In this document: one piece after another, positions 16,013 through 21,528 of the stretch
Numbering within the stretch: position 1 is the first letter of the stretch
Layout: each line of letters starts with the position of its first letter
Source: an uncultured Adlercreutzia sp.
GTDB taxonomy: Bacteria > Actinomycetota > Coriobacteriia > Coriobacteriales > Eggerthellaceae
Assembly (NCBI GenBank): GCA_910589165.1
Contig: CAJUSP010000021.1
Span: 1-34,347, forward strand
Length of the DNA: 34,347 nt
Direction of reading: 5' to 3'
Program-made: the position numbers and the translations under genes
Notes under the pieces: model-generated
The model's database searches: none
What the model saw: the letters and a program-made list of their open reading frames with translations, nothing else
What the model was told of the DNA's origin: nothing

Positions 16013-16017
16013 TCATA

Positions 16018-16057
16018 CGCAAAAGGGCGGTCGGAACTTGGTCCGGCCGCCCTTTCG
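16018..16057 (-). terminator. Intrinsic terminator of the NAD(P) oxidoreductase gene
   Basis: AAAGGGCGG (16022-16030) pairs with CCGCCCTTT (16047-16055), extended inward by a CGG/CCG pair. It is followed on the minus strand by TTTTGCG. It lies about 50 bp behind the oxidoreductase stop codon. Confidence 0.85.
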
Positions 16058-16103
16058 GCGCTCCTGTTTTTATATAGAACGACGCGGTGCGTCGTGCGGG
16101 GCG

Positions 16104-16745
16104 CTACTTGCCCACCACGCTGATGCGCTCACGGATGTGGGCCTCGGGGGTACCGGTGCGCTCGGCCTCGTCAACCATGGCGATGGCGTAGTCGGCATAG
16201 CTGATCTGCGACTCGCCTTTGTCGTTCACCGTGAACTCCTCACCGGCGAGGATGTAATCGCCCTTGCGATCGCCGTCGGCCTGGAAGTCGGCCGCCGGAG
16301 ACACAAAAGTCCACTCCACGTCGTCGACGCCGCGCAGGAAGTCGAGGGTCACGTTCTGGGCGCTAGCCAGCGGCTTGAACACATCGGGGAAGTCGGGGGT
16401 GTCGATCAGCTGCACGGTGTGCTCGGGGTTCATATACAGCGAGCCGGCGCCACCCACGATGAGCAGGCGCACATCGGTGCCAGCCAGAATATCCACCAGG
16501 TGCTTGATAGTGGCGGAGTGCTGGTCGAGGGTCTCGGGCTCCCAGGTGCCGAAGGCGTCGACTACCACGTCGAAGTCCTTCAGGTCGTCGGTGGTCAGGT
16601 CCATGATGTCCTTCTGGATGACATGCTGGGCGCAGGTCTTGTTCTCGCCGCGCACGATGGCGGTCACATCTTCGCCGCGATCCACGGCCTCCTTCACAAC
16701 CAAGCGGCCGACGCGTCCATTGGCGGCAACAACTGCGATCTTCAT
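16104..16745 (-). CDS. NAD(P)-binding oxidoreductase (atypical SDR / NmrA-like)
   Basis: Protein of 213 aa beginning MKIAVVAANGRVGRLVVKEA, a glycine-rich NAD(P)-binding motif (NGRVGR) typical of the atypical SDR group that includes YwnB and NmrA-like proteins. Later segments (VVVDAFGTWEPE, LLIVGGAGSLY, WTFVSPAADF) match the same fold; no classical YxxxK pair is evident. Relatives act as quinone or flavin reductases or as redox sensors; the substrate here is unknown. ATG 16745 has AAAGGAG upstream; the 30-residue extension to 16835 would cover the promoter. It is divergent from an Rrf2-family regulator with overlapping promoters, an arrangement like Bacillus ywnA-ywnB, so control by that regulator is likely. 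Confidence 0.8.
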   Translation of the reverse strand: MKIAVVAANGRVGRLVVKEAVDRGEDVTAIVRGENKTCAQHVIQKDIMDLTTDDLKDFDVVVDAFGTWEPETLDQHSATIKHLVDILAGTDVRLLIVGGAGSLYMNPEHTVQLIDTPDFPDVFKPLASAQNVTLDFLRGVDDVEWTFVSPAADFQADGDRKGDYILAGEEFTVNDKGESQISYADYAIAMVDEAERTGTPEAHIRERISVVGK

Positions 16746-16769
16746 AGGTTGGGGCTCCTTTCGCTTCGT

Positions 16770-16788
16770 TGTAACTTTTTTAGTTACA
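16770..16788. promoter_or_regulatory. 19-bp dyad operator of the NAD(P) oxidoreductase gene
   Basis: TGTAACTTTTTTAGTTACA is the most symmetrical copy of the dyad, with 6-bp arms TGTAAC and GTTACA and a T-rich centre. It sits between the minus-strand -10 box and the start codon, where a bound repressor would block transcription of the oxidoreductase. Confidence 0.7.
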
Positions 16789-16798
16789 TCTACTACGC

Positions 16799-16827
16799 TT
16801 GACAGTATCGGGCAGAAGAGCTGTAAT
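16799..16827 (+). promoter_or_regulatory. Promoter of the Rrf2 regulator gene
   Basis: TTGACA at 16799-16804 and TGTAAT at 16822-16827 are separated by exactly 17 bp. The -10 box is embedded in a dyad copy (16822-16840), suggesting autoregulation. Confidence 0.7.
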
Positions 16828-16832
16828 GTCAA
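16804..16832 (-). promoter_or_regulatory. Promoter of the NAD(P) oxidoreductase gene
   Basis: On the minus strand TTGACA (16832-16827) and GATACT (16809-16804) are 17 bp apart. The two divergent promoters overlap almost completely, so only one polymerase could bind at a time. Confidence 0.6.
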
Positions 16833-16840
16833 CACTTACG
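16822..16840. promoter_or_regulatory. 19-bp dyad at the Rrf2 gene promoter
   Basis: TGTAATGTCAACACTTACG is TGTAA-N9-TTACG, with one mismatch to the perfect dyad. It covers the -10 box of the Rrf2 promoter and the -35 box of the divergent promoter. Confidence 0.5.
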
Positions 16841-16901
16841 CTTTGTGTTTTTGGCAACGAGGAAGCAACGCCGCGTTGCCGCCTATGACCGAGGGGGTCC
16901 C

Positions 16902-17333
16902 ATGAAAATTGCCGCGCGCTTTCCTATCGCCGTGCACACGCTGCTCTGCATCGACTATTTCGAGGGCCAAGAGCGCACCACTTCCGAATTTATCGCCGGC
17001 AGCGTGAACGTAAACCCGGTGATCATCCGCCAGGTGCTGCAGAAACTGAAGGCGGCCGAGCTGGTGGAAGTCGAGCGCGGCGTGGGCGGCGCCCGGCTGG
17101 GGCGCCCCGCCGACCAGATCAGCCTGCTCGATGTGTTCAACGCCGTCGAGGCCGTGGACGGCTCGCTCTTCGGCTTCCATGAGACGCCGAACCCGGAATG
17201 CCCCGTGGGGCGCACGATCCAGCCGGTGCTGGGCGCGCACCTCGATGCAGCCCAGCGCGCCCTAGAAGACAGCCTCGCCCACGTCACCCTGGCCGACCTG
17301 CTCGCCGAAGTGGCCGACAAGAACGCCGCCTAG
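16902..17333 (+). CDS. Rrf2-family transcriptional regulator
   Basis: Protein of 143 aa. It has an N-terminal winged helix (ARFPIAVHTLLCIDYF; then TTSEFIAGSVNVNPVIIRQ and VLQKLKAAELVE) and the RGVGGARLGRPADQISLLDV wing and dimerisation entry typical of Rrf2 proteins. It lacks the three-cysteine cluster-binding loop of IscR and NsrR; only Cys16 and one Cys in NPECPVG are seen. It is therefore more like the YwnA or CymR branch. ATG 16902 follows GAGGGGG; an earlier reading at 16845 has no ribosome site. It is divergent from the oxidoreductase gene and probably represses both it and itself through the TGTAA-N9-TTACA dyads (inference). A strong terminator follows. Confidence 0.85.
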   Translation: MKIAARFPIAVHTLLCIDYFEGQERTTSEFIAGSVNVNPVIIRQVLQKLKAAELVEVERGVGGARLGRPADQISLLDVFNAVEAVDGSLFGFHETPNPECPVGRTIQPVLGAHLDAAQRALEDSLAHVTLADLLAEVADKNAA

Positions 17334-17360
17334 CAAACAAGCGCCAGAGAACCGCACGCA

Positions 17361-17394
17361 AAAAGGCCGCACGACTCATGCCGTGCGGCCTTTT
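17361..17394 (+). terminator. Intrinsic terminator of the Rrf2 gene
   Basis: AAAAGGCCGCACG (17361-17373) pairs perfectly with CGTGCGGCCTTTT (17382-17394), a 13-bp stem with an 8-nt loop ending in a T-run. It lies 28 bp after the stop codon and is symmetrical enough to work in both directions. Confidence 0.85.
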
Positions 17395-17466
17395 CAGAGC
17401 ATCTATACCAAATGCGGCGTCCACTCCCGAGACGAACTAGTAGACCTCATGAGCGCCCAGGAGTAA
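17395..17466 (+). pseudogene. C-terminal remnant of a LuxR-family regulator
   Basis: The 24 codons here read QS-IYTKCGVHSRDELVDLM-SAQE followed by TAA. This is the final DNA-binding helix and tail of a LuxR protein of the type found elsewhere in the window (compare IYGKTGVHSREELIQLI in the plus-strand LuxR at 25495-27096). It has no start, no ribosome site and no preceding LuxR sequence, and it begins immediately at the end of the Rrf2 terminator. It is best explained as the tail of a truncated luxR gene. Its position, converging on napH of operon 1, mirrors the intact LuxR converging on napH of operon 2. Confidence 0.75.
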
Positions 17467-17481
17467 GGCGATTCCAAACAG

Positions 17482-17509
17482 AAACCCCGCGGCCGGGGCG
17501 GCGGGGTTT
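17482..17509 (-). terminator. Terminator at the end of respiratory operon 1
   Basis: AAACCCCGC (17482-17490) pairs with GCGGGGTTT (17501-17509) across a 10-nt loop and is followed on the minus strand by CTGTTTGG. It lies about 110 bp behind the napH-like stop codon. I see nothing else in 17510-17620. Confidence 0.7.
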
Positions 17510-17620
17510 GGAAGGAGGGGTGCTTGACTCTTCGGGAGAGGGGCGGCAGCGCGGGCATCGGCCGAATAGGAGGAGGGAAAAGCAGATGCCCGGTGCGCTT
17601 TCGGAAAATTCAGGGTTGGG

Positions 17621-18682
17621 CTAGTCGGCCAGCACGACCTCGGCGTCATCGAGAACATCGGCGCCCGCGGGCGCGTTCAGGGTCTCGCCGGCCTTGGCCT
17701 TCGAGCGGCCGAGCAGGCTGATGGCCTTCGACGGGCACGCATCGACGCACAGGCCGCACTTCGTGCACTCGGGAATGCGGTCGGAATGGGGGTCGAGCTT
17801 CTCGGGGCACACGTTCACGCACACCTGGCAGTCGACGCCCTTGGCCGAGCGCAGGCAGGCCTCGGCGTCAACCTTGGGGCGAATCTTGTTGTTGCCCCAG
17901 TTCAGCAGCGACAGCAGCGCGCCCATGGGGCAGAACTTGTGACACCACTTGCGCAGCACTACCAGCTCGACGATGAGCATGGCCGGAAACACCAGCAGCG
18001 ACCAGGTGGGCTCCTGGTACCCCAAGGCTCGCACGAGCGCGATAACCGTCGCGAAGGTAAGGCCCACCGGGCAGATGAGGCAGAACACCGGGAAGCCGAA
18101 GATGGCCGCCGATACCAGCGAGCCGCCCAGCACCCAGTGGCGCGTGTCGATCTTGCGCCCATCGCGCTCGCCGCCCACCGGCGGCAGCGACCCGCAGGTG
18201 CCGCAGTGGTGGCCACCCGTATGCTGGCAGCCCTCCTCGCCGTGGTCGTGATGGTGGCTCATGGCGGCCTTCAGGGTGGAAAGCTCGCGATCGCTCAGCG
18301 GCTCGGCAGCCCCGGCGCCCTCGGCCTGGGTGTGGCCCTTCTCCTCGCCCTTGTTCTTCTTCTCGGGACGGAAGAACCGCGTCAGCGGCGGCACGGGGCA
18401 AATCCACGAGCAGAACATGCGCCCCACAAGCACCGCGATGACAATGATGGCCGCCAGCGCGATGATTGCCCGCGGTATAAGCGTCTTAGAAGCAACAAAG
18501 GTCTCCAACGCACCCAGAGGGCAGATGGCCGCAATGGCGCCGATGCCCATGGATGACAGATTGCCCCAGCCGATATGCAGAGCGAGCCCCACGGAAATAC
18601 CGACGAAGGCCACCAGCAGCACTGCATTGCGCAGCCGCGTGACCGTGCGCCTCGACGGCGTCTTCTTCTCGTTCTCAGTCAT
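17621..18682 (-). CDS. NapH-like membrane ferredoxin of operon 1
   Basis: Protein of 353 aa. Hydrophobic helices carry the NapH/NosR-type motifs ICPLGALE, CSWICPVPP, CLICPVGL and CHKFCPMGAL. Two C-terminal [4Fe-4S] motifs follow: CQVCVNVCP with an upstream Cys, and CTKCGLCVDACP. NapH proteins oxidise quinol and pass electrons through NapG to a periplasmic molybdoenzyme. A soluble loop at residues 142-165 is unusually rich in His and Cys (seven His, three Cys). ATG 18682 follows GGGGGAG; the 10-residue upstream extension is not needed. It begins 10 bp after the NapG-like gene and is the last gene of the operon. It is paralogous to 27191-28234. Confidence 0.85.
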   Translation of the reverse strand: MTENEKKTPSRRTVTRLRNAVLLVAFVGISVGLALHIGWGNLSSMGIGAIAAICPLGALETFVASKTLIPRAIIALAAIIVIAVLVGRMFCSWICPVPPLTRFFRPEKKNKGEEKGHTQAEGAGAAEPLSDRELSTLKAAMSHHHDHGEEGCQHTGGHHCGTCGSLPPVGGERDGRKIDTRHWVLGGSLVSAAIFGFPVFCLICPVGLTFATVIALVRALGYQEPTWSLLVFPAMLIVELVVLRKWCHKFCPMGALLSLLNWGNNKIRPKVDAEACLRSAKGVDCQVCVNVCPEKLDPHSDRIPECTKCGLCVDACPSKAISLLGRSKAKAGETLNAPAGADVLDDAEVVLAD

Positions 18683-18692
18683 GACTCCCCCT

Positions 18693-19259
18693 TTACGCCC
18701 GCACGACTTCAATGGCCCGGCGACGGTCGCCGTCGAAGCTCAGAAACACGTTGGCCGTGCAGGCCTCGGTGCAGGCACCGCAGCCGTTGCACTTCTCCTC
18801 GATCACCGAGGGGCGCTTCATCTCGTCGAAGACGATGGCCTCGTACTCGCACACGTTGCACCTATCGCAGCTGCCGCTCACGTAGGCGATGCAGCGCTCC
18901 GGGTCCACCTGCGCGATGCCGATCTTGTCGATTTGCGGGTCGAAGGCCTCAAGGGCGCCGGTGGGGCACGCCTCGATGCACTGGTCGCAGAACGTGCACT
19001 TGCCCTGATGGAAATCGAGCTTGGGCAGGCGCGCGTTCAGCAGGCCGTCCTCGATGCTCGCCACGGACACGCAGTCTTCCGGGCATACCGTGCGGCACTT
19101 GTCGCAGCGCAGGCAGAGCGCCTTGAAGCGCTCCTCGTCCTGCCCTCCCGGCGGCCGCAGGTGGTCCACCCCTTCGCCGTCGAGCACCTTCACGGCGCCG
19201 CCGAAGGCTATGACCGCCGCGCCGGCTCCCATGCCGTAGAGAAAGTTTCGCCGCTTCAT
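18693..19259 (-). CDS. NapG-like Tat-exported 4x[4Fe-4S] ferredoxin of operon 1
   Basis: Protein of 188 aa. The N-terminus MKRRNFLYGMGAGAAVIAFGG has a twin-arginine motif and a hydrophobic stretch. Four cluster motifs follow: CLRCDKCRTVCP (about 49-60), CTFCDQCIEACP, CDRCNVC with a flanking Cys, and CNGCGACTEAC. This fits NapG, the exported ferredoxin that links the quinol oxidase NapH to a molybdoenzyme. Its ATG overlaps the stop codon of the TorD gene (ATGA), so the two are translationally coupled. Combining NapGH with a DmsABC-type enzyme in one operon is unusual. Paralogous to 28235-28843. Confidence 0.85.
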   Translation of the reverse strand: MKRRNFLYGMGAGAAVIAFGGAVKVLDGEGVDHLRPPGGQDEERFKALCLRCDKCRTVCPEDCVSVASIEDGLLNARLPKLDFHQGKCTFCDQCIEACPTGALEAFDPQIDKIGIAQVDPERCIAYVSGSCDRCNVCEYEAIVFDEMKRPSVIEEKCNGCGACTEACTANVFLSFDGDRRRAIEVVRA

Positions 19260-19975
19260 GCCGCACTCTCCTCAGCCGGGGGCGCCTCGGCGGCCATCTC
19301 TTCCACCGCCTCGATAAGGTCGGCCAGAAGCTCGCCATCGAGATGCACGAAGCTGCGGGTCATCTTCGCCACGCCGCGGTAGAAACGGGTCTCGGCGCAG
19401 CCCTCCAGGCAGTCGCAGTACTCGTCGATCCAGTTCATAAGGTGATCGCGATGGAAGGCCTGCTCGGTACGCAGGTTCTCCAGCGCCTCGGCGTCGACGC
19501 CCACTTCAAGAAGCTCATTGCAGCGCTCGGCCATAATGGCCAGGTACTCGAACATGAAGCTCAGATGGTCCTCGGGCACCCTCAGCTTCTCGTCCACCTC
19601 CAGGTGCGCCTCCAGCATGAGCTTGCACACATCGTCGCGGGCATCTTGCATCATGAGCCCGTCGTCGCTCGTGAACACGCTCTCGTAGGGCGTGGCGCGC
19701 CGCTCCTCGTGCACGCCGGCACCCAGAATGGCGCCCGCGTAGTCAACGGCCAGAAGCTGGCGGGTGGCGGAGTTCTTCTTGCGCAGGTACCGCTCGATGT
19801 CGCGGCAACCCTCGGCGAAGCCCTCGTCGAGCCCCTCGAAGGTGCTGAAATCGAGTTCCTTGATATGATCGAGCTGTTCGTCAGTGAGTTCCTTGAAGTA
19901 CAGCGACGCCAGCATGCGGTAGATGGCCGCACGCGATTCATTAGCCTGGATCACCGATTGGGTCATCTCGTCCAC
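19256..19975 (-). CDS. TorD/DmsD-family molybdoenzyme chaperone of operon 1
   Basis: Protein of about 239 aa, mostly helical. ESRAAIYRMLASLYFKELTDEQ near the start and the central HLSFMFEYLAIMAERCNE segment match TorD-type chaperones, which guard the Tat signal and cofactor insertion of molybdopterin enzymes. I start it at GTG 19975, which has AAGGAGG at good spacing; the next ATG (19966) is too far from it, and the longer reading to 20101 would overlap a hairpin. It is separated from the anchor gene upstream by about 160 bp containing that hairpin, and it is coupled by ATGA to the NapG-like gene downstream. The client is expected to be the catalytic subunit of the same operon. Confidence 0.8.
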   Translation of the reverse strand: MDEMTQSVIQANESRAAIYRMLASLYFKELTDEQLDHIKELDFSTFEGLDEGFAEGCRDIERYLRKKNSATRQLLAVDYAGAILGAGVHEERRATPYESVFTSDDGLMMQDARDDVCKLMLEAHLEVDEKLRVPEDHLSFMFEYLAIMAERCNELLEVGVDAEALENLRTEQAFHRDHLMNWIDEYCDCLEGCAETRFYRGVAKMTRSFVHLDGELLADLIEAVEEMAAEAPPAEESAA

Positions 19976-20029
19976 GGCTCTCCTCCTTTTCTCTTCTTCC
20001 CCCGGTGGGGGGCAATCCCTGAATAGGGC

Positions 20030-20066
20030 GAAACGGGGCCGCATACCTTGTGGCATTACGGCCCCG
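20030..20066 (-). terminator. Hairpin between the anchor and torD genes of operon 1
   Basis: CGGGGCCG (20034-20041) pairs with CGGCCCCG (20059-20066) across a 17-nt loop and is followed on the minus strand by TTTCGCCC. The short T-run suggests a partial terminator or a processing and stability element that would lower torD-napGH expression relative to the enzyme subunits. Confidence 0.5.
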
Positions 20067-20134
20067 CCTCGTGATGTAGCTGCTTCGCGGGTCTCAGGCA
20101 ATCGCGACCCGCCGGACGCGGAGCTGTTCCTCGT

Positions 20135-20938
20135 TTAGCCCAGCGCGCCGAAGAAGGTGTACAGGCCCACGCCCGACGCCCACATGAGCATGCGGAACAC
20201 GACGCTGCCGATGAGCGCGCCGGCGCTGGAGCACACGGTGAGTGCAAGGGCCAGGTCGGACTTCTTCATGAGCACCGCACCGCAGACGAGGGGCACGATG
20301 GCGCCGAGCACCACCACGCAGCCCCAGAACTGCACCACTTCGCCATGAAGGCCAGCAAACGTGCCGTAGATCACGCCCACGATGAGCGAGATGGCAGCGG
20401 CCACAGCCAACGGCAGCCCGTAGAAGGACACCGCCTCGTTTTCCTTGCGGCAGGCCAGCAGCAGCAGATACAGGCTCACGCCGAGCACCATGGAAGTCAC
20501 CGCGTACTCAAGGGGCACGATGAAGTGGTTCCAGGTGGAGCGGGCGGCCATCATGTAGGACTCGCCCATGAGGTAGCTGAACAGGATGCCCAGCACCGCG
20601 CCGATGACGGCCACGACCTTGCGGGCCTGATCGGACGAGGAGCGCTTCATCAGAACGAGGTACACGATGATAGCCAGGCAGGTGAAGCCCAGCATGAACG
20701 CCTCGATGGCGATACCCGAGGTCGGGTGCGAAATGGCGCCCAGCATGCGGGTCGGGTGCGACAAGTGCGTCACCGAGCACAGGCCGCCGGCCACGATGAG
20801 GACGATGGCGACGATGGAGGTCAGAAACGACGCATCCTTGCCGCGGCCAGTGAACTCGCTCACCGCCGCGCCCACGAACATCCAGCTACCGGCACCGGCG
20901 AGTACCGTGAACAGAACAAGGGACCATTGGATTTCCAC
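20135..20938 (-). CDS. DmsC/NrfD-like membrane anchor of operon 1
   Basis: Protein of 267 aa with about eight transmembrane helices and no signal peptide. It opens with MEIQWSLVLFTVLAGAGSWM, as in DmsC. CSVTHLSHPTRMLGAISHPT, after helix 2, is the conserved DmsC segment. It should anchor the DmsAB-like pair and pass electrons from menaquinol. The gene begins 2 bp after the DmsB-like stop codon. Since NapGH homologues are encoded in the same operon, two quinol-oxidising routes seem available to one enzyme. Paralogous to 31572-32378. Confidence 0.85.
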   Translation of the reverse strand: MEIQWSLVLFTVLAGAGSWMFVGAAVSEFTGRGKDASFLTSIVAIVLIVAGGLCSVTHLSHPTRMLGAISHPTSGIAIEAFMLGFTCLAIIVYLVLMKRSSSDQARKVVAVIGAVLGILFSYLMGESYMMAARSTWNHFIVPLEYAVTSMVLGVSLYLLLLACRKENEAVSFYGLPLAVAAAISLIVGVIYGTFAGLHGEVVQFWGCVVVLGAIVPLVCGAVLMKKSDLALALTVCSSAGALIGSVVFRMLMWASGVGLYTFFGALG

Positions 20939-20940
20939 TG

Positions 20941-21528
20941 TTACTCACCGCTCTTCCAGGTGGCGTACTTCTCGGAGAGAATGTAGGCCGTCGAAGGTCC
21001 ATTACCCACATCGGTCAGACGATGGATAGAATCGGGCTTGGCAGCCAGGGCCTGGGACACCGTGGAGTTCGGGTCGTCCAAGTCGCCCATGAAACGGGCC
21101 GAGCCGCAGCAAACCGTCACGCACAGCGGATCTACGACGCCCTCTTCCGTCCAACGCTGCGAGCACAGCGTGCACTTCTCGACAACCTTCTCCTCGCGGT
21201 TCCAGTTACGCACGTCGTAGGGGCAGGCCATCATGCAGTACTTGCAGCCGATGCACTTCTCCTTGTCCACGAGCACCACGTCGGTGTCGGGGTCGCGATA
21301 CGAAGCACCAGTCGGACACACGTTCACGCAAGGGGCATCCTGGCACTGCTGGCACATGACCGGCAGGTAGTACTGCTCCAGGTAGGGATACTCGCCGGAC
21401 GGGCCGACCTTCATCACCTTGTTCCAGCGCTCGCCAAGCGCTACCTGGTTCTCGTTCTTGCAAGCGATCTCGCAGCTTTGGCAGCCAATGCAGCGATCGA
21501 GATCGACAACTAGACAGTAACGACTCAT
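20941..21528 (-). CDS. DmsB-like 4x[4Fe-4S] electron-transfer subunit of operon 1
   Basis: Protein of 195 aa. Four ferredoxin motifs are visible: CIGCQSCEIACKNEN (about 13-27), CQQCQDAPCVNVCP, CIGCKYCMMACPYDVRNWN, and CTLC with a later Cys. This is the standard DmsB/PhsB arrangement. It lacks its own signal peptide and is expected to be exported bound to the Tat-targeted catalytic subunit. Its ATG overlaps the catalytic stop codon by one base (TAATG). It transfers electrons from the DmsC-like anchor, and perhaps from NapG, to the molybdenum site. Confidence 0.9.
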   Translation of the reverse strand: MSRYCLVVDLDRCIGCQSCEIACKNENQVALGERWNKVMKVGPSGEYPYLEQYYLPVMCQQCQDAPCVNVCPTGASYRDPDTDVVLVDKEKCIGCKYCMMACPYDVRNWNREEKVVEKCTLCSQRWTEEGVVDPLCVTVCCGSARFMGDLDDPNSTVSQALAAKPDSIHRLTDVGNGPSTAYILSEKYATWKSGE

